A stretch of DNA of 64,000 bases from Gammaproteobacteria bacterium (GCA_041395725.1 JAWKZW010000001.1:2666001-2730000); one strand, 5' to 3'. Counted from the first letter of the stretch, positions 16,236 through 26,277 are shown. The notes: generated by a model from the letters alone, not told the origin. A program made the numbers and translations.

Positions 16236-17048
16236 TCAGTCAATAAGCTTCTGGTAAAGGTGCCAGGTGGCATGACCCAGTACCGGCAGCACCACCGTCA
16301 GCCCCAAAAGAAATGCGGCAGCCCCCAAAGCCAGCAGTGCCACCACGATAATACCCCAAACGCCCAGCACATAGGCATTTGCAGTAAAGGCGCGAACGGA
16401 AACGCTGGCGGCGGTGATAGACGTAACCGGTTTGTCCAGTGCGAGCGGGAATGACACGACCGACAGCGCCATGGCCGCAAAGGCAAACAGAAAGCCGACG
16501 AAATTGCCGTAGGCGATCAGCAGCCAGCCTTCTCTGGAGGTGAACAGCTGGTTGATGAAGGCGCTGACAGAATCCAGGGCAAAGGATCCGAAAATACCGA
16601 AGTAGATCAGTTCTGCTGCATAAAGCCAGCCCAGGTACAGCACGCTCATGAAGACGGACAGGGCAAGTATCGGCGCAAAGGCTGCAGAGTGAACAAATCT
16701 GAAAGCGGTGCGCCAGCGCATCGGCTCATCCGCCTGGCGAGATCGGCTCATACCGAAGAAGGCCACCGCGACGATGGGGCCGAAGAGGGTAAAGCCAGCA
16801 ACCAGCGGAAAAGCCAGGTAGCGTGCTTCCTGGTTGAAGGCGAATAAAGTAAGGGCCAGAGCAGCCAGCGGGTAGTAGAGTGCCAGCAGAGGAATCGCGG
16901 TCCCAGGCTTGGCGCTGAAATCCTCATACCCTTTGCGCAGGCACTCCAGCAGGTCCTGCACGGTAATCTTTCTGATCGTTATTTCATTGGGGCTGAGCTG
17001 CAAGTGCTCAAACAGGGGGCTGTCGGGTCGTTGGGCTAAGTCAGTCAT
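16236..17048 (-). CDS. DUF2189-type integral membrane protein (270 aa)
   Basis: A soluble N-terminus (ITIRKITVQDLLECLRKGYED) is followed by six membrane segments. FGPIVAVAFFGMSRSRQ and the repeated W/F-rich helices match the DUF2189 group. These multi-pass proteins are common in proteobacteria and of unknown function, sometimes near cytochrome oxidase genes. It is convergent with the lipoprotein gene and separated from it by a terminator hairpin. The last part, VVLPVLGHATWHLYQKLID, is the typical C-terminal helix. Confidence 0.75.
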   Translation of the reverse strand: MTDLAQRPDSPLFEHLQLSPNEITIRKITVQDLLECLRKGYEDFSAKPGTAIPLLALYYPLAALALTLFAFNQEARYLAFPLVAGFTLFGPIVAVAFFGMSRSRQADEPMRWRTAFRFVHSAAFAPILALSVFMSVLYLGWLYAAELIYFGIFGSFALDSVSAFINQLFTSREGWLLIAYGNFVGFLFAFAAMALSVVSFPLALDKPVTSITAASVSVRAFTANAYVLGVWGIIVVALLALGAAAFLLGLTVVLPVLGHATWHLYQKLID

Positions 17049-17464
17049 AGTGGTACCTCCTATCCGTATAAACGCACAGGCACACAGAGTGACGGGTATT
17101 GCGAAGAGCCCTTTAGTCTATCTAACTACGATCTGCCTTGGCAGCCACTGCAGGATAGATTTCCTCTCAAAATTCTCACTCTGTCAGTGCCAATTCTAAG
17201 AAACACCTATCTGGGGGAATAGTCTAACCGCAACGTGAGCCAGAATACAGCCCCTTTGCCGCATCGCTATGCCTGGCTTCACTCTGCCCGTTGTGCTGGG
17301 CAGCAGATGTGGTACATTCTGGTCGTCAGGAATGTGGGGCACCCGCGCCATTGAGAATCCTGCTTTGGCTTTAATCTGAACTGATACGCATAAAACCTGT
17401 TGACAGCCCGGGTAAACGCGCAGATCCAGCCGGGCACGGACCAACCAACGAATACGGAATCATT

Positions 17465-19141
17465 ATGAGTCGATTAGCGAGTCGGGTTTACAGGGGTTAC
17501 TTTGTCGTGGTGTTGGCCATTGCCTGGGTGGCGCAAAGTGCCTGGGCGGCCAGTGGTGACAGTGGCTTCAACATAGTAGAGGCCTCCATTCCGGAAATGC
17601 GGCAGGCCATGGAGTCGGGGCAGACGACCGCCCGTGAGCTGGTGGAGCAACATCTTATACGCATTGCGCTCTACGAAGAAAAAGTCAATGGGGTGATGGC
17701 TGTCAATCCACAGGCGCTGGCCGAGGCGGACAGGCTGGATGCCGAGCGTGCCAGGGGATTCATCCGCGGACCTCTGCACGGCATACCCGTAGCGCTGAAA
17801 GACAACATACACACCACAGATATGCCAACCACCGGGGGCGCACTGGCTTTCAGGGATTTCGTACCACCCTATGAAGCCACCCTGGCTAAGAACCTGCGCG
17901 ATGCAGGTGCCATCATCATTGCCAAGACGGTGATGACTGAGCTGGCCAATTTTATCGGCTCAGGTATGCCCGGAAATTACAGCACGGTAGGGGGCTATGG
18001 CCTTAACCCCTACGATCCACGGCGTGATCCGCGCGAGGGGTTCAATGACGGGCGCCCGGTAATGGGTGTTGGCGGGTCGAGTTCAGGTATCGGCACAGCC
18101 ATGAGCTTCTGGGCCGCCAATGTAGGTACTGAAACATCCGGTTCGATTCTTTCACCGGCAAATGCGAACATGCTGGCCGCTATCAAACCCACGGTCGGGC
18201 GGATCAGTCGCTGGGGAATCATTCCGATAACAGCCGACCAGGATACAGCAGGGCCGATGGCCCGCTCGGTAACCGATGCGGCGATAATGTTGGGTGTGCT
18301 GGAGGGGGAAAGCGCCGATCCTAATGATTCGGCCACGTCCATTTGCAGGGCGCCTGCCAACAATGATTACACGCCACACCTGCGCGAGGATGGATTGCAG
18401 GGTGCGCGCATCGGTATCCCGCGTGCGCTTTACTACGAGGAAGTTGCCGTGCCCGGCGCAGAGGAAACGAGAGGTCTGCTGAACGACCAGTCGAGAGCAG
18501 TCATGGCTGCGGTGATTGAAGTATTGAGGGAGCAGGGCGCGATCCTTGTGGACCCGGCCAATATACCCAGTGTCATCGATCCAGACCCGCAACAGAACCT
18601 GCTTGCCGCTCCTGATAGCAGCGTTCTCTCCTATGGCATGAAACGGGACTTCAATGCCTGGCTGGCCACATTAGGCGCAGCGGCGCCGGTCAGCTCGCTG
18701 ACGGCACTGCGGCAGTGGAACCTGAACAATCAATCCCGTGGAGCCCTCAAGTATGGGCAGGCACGCCTCGACGGTGCCGATGAACTGGATCTGCAGGCCT
18801 CCCGTGACAGTTATCAGCAGGACCGGATGCGTGATATTTACCTGAACGCGACCCACGGTATCGATGAAGTCATGTCCGATCTGGATCTGGATGCCCTGCT
18901 GTTTCCCGCCTCCAGCGGTGCCGGAATAGCCGCCCGGCCAGGCTATCCGACAGTCATTGTGCCGTTCGCCATGGTGCCGGCGGAGTATGACCCGCCGCTG
19001 CCGTCTGACTTTGAGCCCCTACCACGTCCTTTTGGTGTCAGTTTTACGGGAATGGCCTGCAGCGAGGCCAGGCTGATCGAGCTGGCCTATGACTTCGAAC
19101 AGGCGACGCAAAGCCGGGTTGCCCCGCCAGCTATGCCCTAG
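17465..19141 (+). CDS. Secreted amidase of the amidase-signature family (558 aa)
   Basis: A long signal peptide (residues 1-29, ending SAWA-A) predicts export. The AS-family triad is Lys112 in VALKDNIHT, the cis-Ser in GVGGSSSGIG (201-210) and the nucleophile Ser227 in GTETSGSI. Such enzymes hydrolyse carboxamides; periplasmic members often act on peptide or amino-acid amides. Here the usual GGSI is replaced by SGSI, a seen variation. It is not a GatA because it carries a signal peptide and an insertion around residues 180-200. The next gene follows after 41 bases. Confidence 0.85.
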   Translation: MSRLASRVYRGYFVVVLAIAWVAQSAWAASGDSGFNIVEASIPEMRQAMESGQTTARELVEQHLIRIALYEEKVNGVMAVNPQALAEADRLDAERARGFIRGPLHGIPVALKDNIHTTDMPTTGGALAFRDFVPPYEATLAKNLRDAGAIIIAKTVMTELANFIGSGMPGNYSTVGGYGLNPYDPRRDPREGFNDGRPVMGVGGSSSGIGTAMSFWAANVGTETSGSILSPANANMLAAIKPTVGRISRWGIIPITADQDTAGPMARSVTDAAIMLGVLEGESADPNDSATSICRAPANNDYTPHLREDGLQGARIGIPRALYYEEVAVPGAEETRGLLNDQSRAVMAAVIEVLREQGAILVDPANIPSVIDPDPQQNLLAAPDSSVLSYGMKRDFNAWLATLGAAAPVSSLTALRQWNLNNQSRGALKYGQARLDGADELDLQASRDSYQQDRMRDIYLNATHGIDEVMSDLDLDALLFPASSGAGIAARPGYPTVIVPFAMVPAEYDPPLPSDFEPLPRPFGVSFTGMACSEARLIELAYDFEQATQSRVAPPAMP

Positions 19142-19182
19142 GGATCACAAGATCTGTGGACACCTGTAAACAGCGACTGACT

Positions 19183-19518
19183 ATGGCTCACCTTGATCTG
19201 GAGAAGTTTCAAACCAGACTGCTGAAAATGCAGTCCGATCTCGATGAACTGGATTCAATGGCGAAAGCGTCCACTGGGACTGTAGTTCTCGATCAAAGCA
19301 GTGTGGGCAGGCTGTCTCGCATGGATGCCCTTCAAGGACAGCAAATGGCCCTGGAAGCCGAGCGCCGCAGAAAGCAGGAAAAGCTTCAAATAAAAGCGGC
19401 CCTGATTCGTATTCAAAACGGAGAGTTCGGGCTTTGCGCTGCCTGCGGTGATGAAATAGCCGTCGGGAGACTTTCTGTCAATCCCATAGCTGCTCGCTGT
19501 ATCAGGTGTACCGACTGA
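19183..19518 (+). CDS. DksA/TraR-type C4 zinc-finger protein (111 aa)
   Basis: The N-terminal two-thirds is a helical hairpin (FQTRLLKMQSDLDELDSM and GQQMALEAERRRKQEKLQ), as in the coiled coil of DksA-type factors. The C-terminus has CAACGDEI and CIRC, a Cx2C-x17-Cx2C finger. These proteins bind the RNA polymerase secondary channel and alter transcription. At 111 residues it is shorter than DksA and lacks the usual acidic DD tip, so it may be a DksA-like regulator of limited scope. An in-frame GTG at 19156 is an alternative start. Confidence 0.75.
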   Translation: MAHLDLEKFQTRLLKMQSDLDELDSMAKASTGTVVLDQSSVGRLSRMDALQGQQMALEAERRRKQEKLQIKAALIRIQNGEFGLCAACGDEIAVGRLSVNPIAARCIRCTD

Positions 19519-19587
19519 GCAGCGTTGAATATCGAGGAGGCCTATACGCTACGCATTATTTCTGAGCCTGGGAGTGGAGGGTATGCG

Positions 19588-19827
19588 TTATAAAGATCGC
19601 CGGCGCGCGATATTGAATAGCCCGGCTTTCACGCTGAATCCCTGTGTCATCTCATTATCACGGTTCGAAGCCGGCTGAGCGCGCCTGGATTCGTACTGAG
19701 AAACTGCCGCCGTTAATACTTCGCTGGAGATATTCAGTCTGCTGGAAACGAAATCTACCGGATGCCCAACTTCTACAATCAGTCTGATCGCCTGATCGAG
19801 GTATTCCGGAGAGTGATATTTTGGCAT
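19588..19827 (-). CDS. Transposase-type helix-turn-helix protein, probably a remnant (79 aa)
   Basis: MPKYHSPEYLDQAIRLIVEV followed by FVSSRLNISSEVLTAAVSQY resembles the first helix-turn-helix of IS3-type OrfA transposases (KYSPEFKEQAVRLV-type). The rest, from about residue 50, does not resemble a transposase. No partner OrfB or terminal repeats are seen, so it is either a decayed insertion-sequence fragment or a small domesticated DNA-binding protein. Confidence 0.4.
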   Translation of the reverse strand: MPKYHSPEYLDQAIRLIVEVGHPVDFVSSRLNISSEVLTAAVSQYESRRAQPASNRDNEMTQGFSVKAGLFNIARRRSL

Positions 19828-19965
19828 GAGCTTATTTTCAACCAGTCTGCTCTGAGGCAGGATCTATGAGTGGGATCATTTTGACCTTTGAGCTAGCAGA
19901 ATGTAAATTACCACTTTTCTCAAGCAGAACAATGGGGGTATTCCTCATACAGAAAGAGAGTCAGT

Positions 19966-21252
19966 GTGAAATCGAACAATTTGAGTGCGGCAAATCTGAG
20001 TACGTGGCGTGAGGATGTGCTGAATAGTCCACTGCGACCTGCAGTCGTGGCGCATGTCAGGAAGTCGCGTGACCACATAGTCGAGGAATCTAAAAAGGCG
20101 AATCTCCGAGAGGTGCCGCAGCTGGCAAAATTGCTGGCGTCCGGCTCGGCTGAAGAGCTGCAGCGGGGTCAGGCCCACTACGAGTCCCATGCGGAAGCAC
20201 TGATCAGCGTAGTGGAAAACGATTTCGATATCTCCTACCCGGACTTTGATTTTGTCGCCAGGCACGGTGCTCATCGGGCCAGGCAGAAATTCCCCCTTGC
20301 AGCGACCCTGCACGGCTACCGGATTGGTCAACGGGTGTGCTGGATGACGCTGTGCGATGCGCTGACTTTCGATGAAAACTCGATGCCGGAACAATCATGG
20401 CGATTGATGATGGCACTGAGCGTTTTCAGTTTCGAATATATCAATCACATCAGTTCGATCGTAGCGGATGCCTACTACGAAGAGACCCGGAGGCTGGAGC
20501 TCACAGACAGCACTGCGCGAGCCGAGTTTGTTGATCGTTTGATTCGCTATCCCGATGACCCGGAACTCGTGGCAAGTGCCGCCCGATTTAACCTGACTCC
20601 CAAAGCAGACTTTGTCACTGTCGTCGCAAGAGGGCTGGGTTCCTCCGCCCATGATTACGAATTGTTGCATGAGATGCGGCGCCGAATGGAGAAACTGCTT
20701 TTTCCCCTCTGCACCCATCGACTGGCGGAAATACGGCACGGTGATGTGATATTCCTACTGGCCGCCACTGGCGAAGCAGATCGAAAGCTGGAACGGGCTC
20801 TTGATCCGGCAATTCACGACTGGCTGTCTGAAAACAACTGCAGGATTGGCATCAGTGCACTTCGGCAAGGGTTGAATTCCGTCTCCGGTAGTTATAAAGA
20901 TGCACTTATGGCAATTGAGCAGACTTCGGTTGAGAAACCTGTCCTTCGGTACAATGCAATCTCGTTGCTAGAGCATCTGGTAAGCAATGCCAGCCGCACA
21001 GCCTACCGAATGAAGCCAGCCTGGGTAGAGTCGCTGATCGAGGAAAATGAGCGGGCCAGGGGGGTGCTGTTGCAAACGCTGAATACTTATATCAATTGTC
21101 GGATGTCCGCGAAAAAGGCGGCTGATATCCTCAATATTCACACCAACACGGTCTATCAACGGATCAACCGGGTCGAACAAATTTGCAGTCGATCTGGCTC
21201 GAGCCCGCCAGACCTGATTGATATCCTGGTTGCGGCGAGGCTTCACCTGTAG
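19966..21252 (+). CDS. PucR/CdaR-type transcriptional regulator (428 aa)
   Basis: The start is GTG at 19966 with an AAAGAGAG site. The N-terminal half (residues 25-180) resembles the RsbRD-like helical sensor domain found in many such regulators. A middle domain (about 190-310) fits the GGDEF-like fold of CdaR. The C-terminus, MSAKKAADILNIHTNTVYQR at about 378-397, is the PucR C-terminal helix-turn-helix, the most secure part. The target genes are unknown; the TAT-signal SnoaL-like gene downstream (182-bp gap) is a candidate. Its inducer cannot be read from sequence. Confidence 0.8.
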   Translation: MKSNNLSAANLSTWREDVLNSPLRPAVVAHVRKSRDHIVEESKKANLREVPQLAKLLASGSAEELQRGQAHYESHAEALISVVENDFDISYPDFDFVARHGAHRARQKFPLAATLHGYRIGQRVCWMTLCDALTFDENSMPEQSWRLMMALSVFSFEYINHISSIVADAYYEETRRLELTDSTARAEFVDRLIRYPDDPELVASAARFNLTPKADFVTVVARGLGSSAHDYELLHEMRRRMEKLLFPLCTHRLAEIRHGDVIFLLAATGEADRKLERALDPAIHDWLSENNCRIGISALRQGLNSVSGSYKDALMAIEQTSVEKPVLRYNAISLLEHLVSNASRTAYRMKPAWVESLIEENERARGVLLQTLNTYINCRMSAKKAADILNIHTNTVYQRINRVEQICSRSGSSPPDLIDILVAARLHL

Positions 21253-21282
21253 TGGAGTCTTCTGACTACTGGAGATCAATGA

Positions 21283-21308
21283 GGATTAATCAGAGGTTTC
21301 TTAAACAG
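21283..21308 (+). repeat. Dispersed repeat, copy 5
   Basis: GGATTAATCAGAGGTTTCTT, continuing AAACAG, keeps the core with one change. It lies 31 bases after the PucR-type gene. Confidence 0.5.
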
Positions 21309-21433
21309 GTTCTATACAGGACCCAAACGGATCGATAAGAACTGGCGCCGGAGCGCTTGGCGCCTCTCACGATGCCAGGGCCGGTCCATTGTGGTGAGAG
21401 CAAACCAGGCACAGACTGAGTGGAGGATAAGAC

Positions 21434-21898
21434 ATGGCAATTAAAGTACCGGAATTTGACCGTCGGGGTTTTCTGGCGATGGGCGCTGGCGCTATGGCAT
21501 TCGCCGGCCTGACACGCCAGGCCAGGGCAGCGGAGCTGAGCGCTGGTGAGCAGGCGAATGTACAGCTCGTGAATGACTTTTGTGCGGCGTGGCCGGGCCA
21601 TAATCTCGAAACAATCATGGCGTTTTTTGCTGATGATGGCGCGTATCGGATGACCGAAACGACGGAGCTCGCCGATGGCCGCGACGCCGTGTCAGCCCGT
21701 ATTCAGACTATCCTTAATAATGTTGACCGCTTCGAGGTGCTCGAAACCTTCGCGCGCGGACCGATGGTAATCAACGAGCGGATCGACTACTTTTCGGATT
21801 TCGCCATCAAGACCTGGCACGGTGTCGGGGTCTTTTTCATCAGGGACGGTAAGATTGTCGACTGGTACGACTACACAATCGCCATGGAACCAGGCTGA
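21434..21898 (+). CDS. SnoaL/limonene-epoxide-hydrolase-like protein with a Tat signal (154 aa)
   Basis: The N-terminus FDRRGFLAMGAGAMAFAG is a twin-arginine signal with cleavage near ARA-AE. The mature part is a small cone-shaped NTF2-like fold: VNDFCAAWPGHNLETIMAFF, DDGAYRMTETTELADGRDAV, then IKTWHGVGVFFIRDGKIVDWY. The VFxxxxGKIxxWxDY ending is typical of limonene-1,2-epoxide hydrolase-like proteins. It would act in the periplasm; the substrate is unknown. GGAGG precedes the ATG. Confidence 0.75.
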   Translation: MAIKVPEFDRRGFLAMGAGAMAFAGLTRQARAAELSAGEQANVQLVNDFCAAWPGHNLETIMAFFADDGAYRMTETTELADGRDAVSARIQTILNNVDRFEVLETFARGPMVINERIDYFSDFAIKTWHGVGVFFIRDGKIVDWYDYTIAMEPG

Positions 21899-22188
21899 TC
21901 CGCACCGGTCGGTGTCAGTGGTGGAGGTCGATGAGTCCGGGCCACCGTAACGTGCCAAACTGTTACAGAAAAAATCTGCATCCTCGGCGTCTGTTGTCGA
22001 TATCACTAGTTGAGAGTTAGTGCTTTCGGACAGTTGAGCTTTCTTCATAATTGACTCTGCTCACGTGCCGGACGTGAGTCAATCCGCTCAATCTGGCAGC
22101 AATCGGCCGGCGCCGTGGCAGAGAAGACAGCATTTTCGCTCCAGGCTAATCCTCCCAATTTACAGAAGCCAGTGAGAAACCCGTTACT

Positions 22189-24501
22189 ATGAAAACGAAA
22201 TTAAAGAATTTCTGCCTGCAGTTCTCCAGCGAGCTTGACCCTTTTATTGCCCGGCTCGAGCCAGCCATTGTTAATCTGACAGACAAGTCCGGCGAGGCGG
22301 GTCTTGCCGGCCTGAGAGAAATCGCCACCCGGCTCCAGGGCGTGCAAACCCGTTCCAGGGCATTACAGCAGAAGATTGCCAACCAACATGCCTATCTTCT
22401 GATTTTTGGTCCCCTGAAGAGCGGTAAATCGACCCTGATGAATGCGATCAGCGGGGCATACGTCAGCGAAGTATCCTGTCTTCCAACCTATCCAGCCCTG
22501 GTTTATGTCAAGGATGGGCAACAGAACCACTTCCAGGCCACCACTTACGAAGGGGCAGAGCGAGATTTTCCGGACAGCCTGGCAATGAAAGCCGCGATTA
22601 TGCAGGACTATGCCGATCTTGCCGAGGCCATCCGTGAAGCTGAAAAGGTTGGTGAAAATTTCGATCCAGCGATCCACCACCCGAAGGCGATACGCCGGCT
22701 TGAAGTGCAGCTCCCGGCCCCAAACCTGGCAGAATCCGGCACCGTGCTGGTAGATACCCCGGGGCTCTACAGTCGTATGAAGTTCGGCTATGACCAGATG
22801 ACAAAGGATTTTCGGGATACCGCCGCCTGCGCGATTTTCGTGGTGAAGACCGATGACCTGTTCTTTGAAAAGGTCTTTGAGGAGTTCGAAGAGTTGCTTG
22901 GCTGTTTCAGTCAGATTTTTCTGGTTTCGAACATCGACTCGTCGAAGCAGGACCTGCAGCCGGATGGCACGCTGACGGTCAGCCTGGAGGGGTCTGATCC
23001 AGAAAAGGTCATCGAGGCCTTCCAGTCACTGTCTATCAGTGCACCCATTCAGGAAGCCATCGACAGGGGACGGCTTAATATTTATTCCATTGATCTGTTG
23101 AAGGCAGCCTCCCGACGCCTGCGGGCAGGCCTGCAGAGCAGTGTAGAGGCGCCTGAAACCGATCCCGAAATCAACGGAGAGGGCGATGCCGGAGCTGAAA
23201 GTGACGGCTTCGACCGCTTCCTTGACGACCTTACCGGCTACCTGAACAGTAGTGACTACCTTGACGATTTCATGGTGGATACGCTCAGGACCGCGAGAGA
23301 TCTTGTCGAGGAGGAGATCCAGGCCTCGGCCAGTGAGATCGCGGAAGAATTGAAAGAGGCCTGTAAAGGCCTGAATGCTGACATCTATAAGGAAAGGCAT
23401 CTTATCGATTCCCTGCAGGAGTTGGAGAAGACCGACTGGTCGGCTAACTTCGCGCATTTGGGTGAGGAAAAGGATCGCCTGTTCAGTGAGGCAGGGGAGT
23501 CTTTTCTGGCCCACGGTGAGTCACTTCAGATAGCCCTGGACGAGTGGATGCAGAGTGATGAAAGCTGGCAGAATCTGCTCGACAGCCGTATCAGGCCCCT
23601 CCTGAAGCAGGGCGTGCGCCAGGACGCGGAGGATACCGTTGAAAAGCTGCGAGCCATGCTCGACAGCGCCAATGGCGGTGGCCGCTTCAGTACAGCGTTG
23701 TCGCAGAAGATGAGTGATGCCGGCCTTAGCGTCAACAAGCCCGTGCGTGAACTGCTGGCCAGCCTGGGCGAGGCGGCAGATGTCAACCTGCCCGAAATGG
23801 AGCTGAATTTCGAGGCAGTACCGATTAACCACAGCTTCCTGGACAAGCTGTTGTTCAGAAATGACATCAAGGTGCGCCAGCAGCTCTTCGGTACCGAAGG
23901 CCAGCAGCCGATTTCAGCGGCCAGGAAACGCAAGCGGCTGCAGGGCTCTGGCGTCGAGTACCTGCAGGACACTTGCAAGCGCTTTGCCAGCGAAAGATTG
24001 CAGGCGGTGTTAAAGGAATACGCGGATCAGGTCCTGACGCAGTACATCAGCCGTTACACCGGCACGCTGCAGCAGGAAGTATCAAACCTGAAGGCTTCCG
24101 TGATGGCGGATATCCGTGAAAACGAGAGAAAACTGCAAGTCCGCGAGCAGGTGCTCGAAGATCTGGAAGGTATCAATGCTGCCGCCGAACGGTTTTTTGG
24201 CAGTCTCGGTAGCGTTGCTGCTGATTTTGTTACCCAAACAGAAGCTGCTGCTGATGGGGAAGGCCAGCTTTCCGGGCCTGAAGAGAAGCCGCACGTGGAG
24301 GCCGATGCAGACATGCAGACAGAAGCCGCAGAATCCCCGGACGGCAGTATGGCCGGAACCGTGGGTGAAGAAGAAAGCGGCTCAGTAAGACCCAGCGAGA
24401 CGCAGAACTCCGAGGAGCAGGACGGTGTGGTCATAGAGGACTGGTCCGATTCTGAGGAGTTCACTCCCGATGAAGAAGAGAGCGGTATCGCCAACAAGTA
24501 A
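22189..24501 (+). CDS. Dynamin-like GTPase (770 aa)
   Basis: The G domain is clear: P-loop GPLKSGKST (residues 74-82), a Thr in SCLPTYPALV for switch I, DTPGLYSRMKFG (189-200) for G3, and SNIDSSKQD (about 248) in the place of the T/NKxD motif. Long helical stretches (370-690) fit the dynamin stalk and bundle. Bacterial dynamins remodel or mend membranes, some as part of phage defence. The last 80 residues are strongly acidic and of low complexity. No membrane segment is obvious. It stands alone, with hairpins after its stop. Confidence 0.8.
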   Translation: MKTKLKNFCLQFSSELDPFIARLEPAIVNLTDKSGEAGLAGLREIATRLQGVQTRSRALQQKIANQHAYLLIFGPLKSGKSTLMNAISGAYVSEVSCLPTYPALVYVKDGQQNHFQATTYEGAERDFPDSLAMKAAIMQDYADLAEAIREAEKVGENFDPAIHHPKAIRRLEVQLPAPNLAESGTVLVDTPGLYSRMKFGYDQMTKDFRDTAACAIFVVKTDDLFFEKVFEEFEELLGCFSQIFLVSNIDSSKQDLQPDGTLTVSLEGSDPEKVIEAFQSLSISAPIQEAIDRGRLNIYSIDLLKAASRRLRAGLQSSVEAPETDPEINGEGDAGAESDGFDRFLDDLTGYLNSSDYLDDFMVDTLRTARDLVEEEIQASASEIAEELKEACKGLNADIYKERHLIDSLQELEKTDWSANFAHLGEEKDRLFSEAGESFLAHGESLQIALDEWMQSDESWQNLLDSRIRPLLKQGVRQDAEDTVEKLRAMLDSANGGGRFSTALSQKMSDAGLSVNKPVRELLASLGEAADVNLPEMELNFEAVPINHSFLDKLLFRNDIKVRQQLFGTEGQQPISAARKRKRLQGSGVEYLQDTCKRFASERLQAVLKEYADQVLTQYISRYTGTLQQEVSNLKASVMADIRENERKLQVREQVLEDLEGINAAAERFFGSLGSVAADFVTQTEAAADGEGQLSGPEEKPHVEADADMQTEAAESPDGSMAGTVGEEESGSVRPSETQNSEEQDGVVIEDWSDSEEFTPDEEESGIANK

Positions 24502-24510
24502 CCTCCAGCA

Positions 24511-24539
24511 CGAGGCCCGGTCCGTTCGGGCCGGCCTCG
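24511..24539 (+). terminator. Hairpin after the dynamin-like gene
   Basis: CGAGGCC and GGCCTCG enclose further pairing with a GTTC loop, beginning nine bases after the stop codon. The stem is long and G/C-rich but has no T run, so the terminator call is tentative. Confidence 0.45.
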
Positions 24540-24693
24540 CCCTGCTGCCCGTCCAGAGGGCAGGCGGGTAACAAATCTGCTGAAGCAGCTGACAGCCAGG
24601 CTGACAAGACCTTGTCGTCCTCTCTGGACGTCCCCACCACCACAGGTCCCGCAGTCCAGTTGCACCTGGATACCCTGTCAGGCGAAGTATGCC

Positions 24694-24699
24694 TATAAT
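24694..24699 (+). promoter_or_regulatory. Candidate -10 box (TATAAT) before the M20 peptidase
   Basis: A perfect TATAAT lies 65 bases upstream of the start codon. No good -35 element stands at 16-18 bases, so it is only a candidate promoter. Confidence 0.35.
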
Positions 24700-24763
24700 G
24701 GCCTCGACACTTTCAACGCGCACAACACAAACAAGATTCATCAAGTAAAGGCAGGAGTAGATA

Positions 24764-26182
24764 ATGAATCATCTGTCCAGATCATGCCGGGTTTCGTTGG
24801 GAATTGTATTCTTCCTGGCGGTTACGGTGCCGCTTGCCAGCGCCCAGGGTAGCCGCGTAATTCCTGCTGACGATCGTCAGTTGGCCTACGAGGTCTACAA
24901 GGAGCTGATTGAATACAAGACTACCGCTTCGGAGCAGAACAACACCATCGCGGTAGAAGGCATGGCGGCCTGGCTGGCGGCTGCCGGGTTTTCAGCTGAC
25001 GATGTGTTTGTCGCCGGCCCTCTGCCACACAAGGGCAATCTGGTTGTCACTTATCGCGGCACGGGCCAGCAACGGCCGATGATTCTGATGGCCCATATCG
25101 ATGTGGTAGAAGCCGAACGGGCAGACTGGAACCTGGATCCATTCGTTCTCAACGAGGATGAGGATTACTTCTATGGCCGGGGCACAATTGACGACAAGGC
25201 CATGTCGGCCATCTTTATCGCCAATCTTATTCGCCTGAAGCGTGAAGGCTTTGTACCCAACCGCGACATCGTGGTGGCACTGACTTCCGACGAGGAAAGC
25301 GGTGGCAGCAACGGCATCCGCTGGCTGCTGGATAACCACCGGGGCCTCATCGACGGTGCTTTCGCCATCAACGAAGGCGGCTATGGGCAGTTACTGGACG
25401 GCAAGCCTCTGGCCAACACAATCCAGGTGGCGGAGAAAATATTTGCCACGTTCCAGGTGACAGCGCGAAATCCAGGCGGCCACTCGTCACTGCCGCGCCC
25501 GGATAATGCCATTTACGATCTGGCCGAAGCGCTGCTGAAGATTAGAGACTACGAATTCCCGGTGCAACTGACAGACACCATGCGCATGAGCTACCAGCGT
25601 CAGGCGGAAATCAACAGTGGTCAGCGGGCGGACGATTTCAGGTCGCTGCTGCGGGACCCCATTCCGGAAGACTCACTGAGGAGGCTGACGAGTGAAGCTG
25701 CGATCAACGCCCAGTTGAGAACCACGGCGGTAGCCACTCTGCTGGACGGCGGTCACGCATCCAACGCCCTGCCACAAACGGCAGTGGCCACTGTCAACGT
25801 GCGCATGATGCCCGGCTCGGACCCACAGGATGTTCTGCAGACTCTCACCGAGGTGGTAGACAACCCGGACCTCGAAGTGGCCTACCGCGGTGGCGGAGGC
25901 CTGTCCGATCCTTCCCCGCTGACTGAGGAAATCCTCGGTGCCGTAGAGGGGGTAACCGAGCAGATGTGGCCGGGTATCACGGTGATACCTATCATGTCCA
26001 CCGGGGCCACAGATGGCGCAAAGATGCGCAACGCGGGGATACCCACTTACGGGGTTTCCGGCCTGTTTGTCGATCGCAACGATATGCGCATTCATGGTCA
26101 GGATGAGCGATTGCTGAAGGAGTCTTTCTATGGCGGCTATGATTTTTTATACCGTCTGACCAAAACGCTGAGCAGCGAATAA
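24764..26182 (+). CDS. Secreted M20-family metallopeptidase (472 aa)
   Basis: A signal peptide (ending ASA-QG) sends it to the periplasm. The two-zinc site is visible: MAHIDVV (first His and Asp), YGRGTIDDKAMSA (bridging Asp), TSDEESGG (Glu pair), and further His in HSSLPRPDNA and HASNALPQT of the dimerisation lid. M20/M25 enzymes hydrolyse dipeptides or acylated amino acids. The length is typical for carboxypeptidase-like members. GGAG lies seven bases before ATG. It is convergent with the NosR/NirI-like gene. Confidence 0.85.
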   Translation: MNHLSRSCRVSLGIVFFLAVTVPLASAQGSRVIPADDRQLAYEVYKELIEYKTTASEQNNTIAVEGMAAWLAAAGFSADDVFVAGPLPHKGNLVVTYRGTGQQRPMILMAHIDVVEAERADWNLDPFVLNEDEDYFYGRGTIDDKAMSAIFIANLIRLKREGFVPNRDIVVALTSDEESGGSNGIRWLLDNHRGLIDGAFAINEGGYGQLLDGKPLANTIQVAEKIFATFQVTARNPGGHSSLPRPDNAIYDLAEALLKIRDYEFPVQLTDTMRMSYQRQAEINSGQRADDFRSLLRDPIPEDSLRRLTSEAAINAQLRTTAVATLLDGGHASNALPQTAVATVNVRMMPGSDPQDVLQTLTEVVDNPDLEVAYRGGGGLSDPSPLTEEILGAVEGVTEQMWPGITVIPIMSTGATDGAKMRNAGIPTYGVSGLFVDRNDMRIHGQDERLLKESFYGGYDFLYRLTKTLSSE

Positions 26183-26240
26183 TTGTACCCAAGCAGCTGC
26201 GCGCATGCCTGTGGTCTGTAAACAGTCATCGGGCCGCGTG

Positions 26241-26275
26241 TCAGCTCAACCCTGGATGGAACCCCGGGGAGCTGA
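26241..26275. terminator. Weak inverted repeat between convergent genes
   Basis: TCAGCTC and GAGCTGA form a 7-bp stem around a C/G-rich loop in the gap between the M20 gene and the minus-strand gene ending at 26278. It could be a bidirectional terminator, but no T run is present. Confidence 0.3.
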
Positions 26276-26277
26276 GA

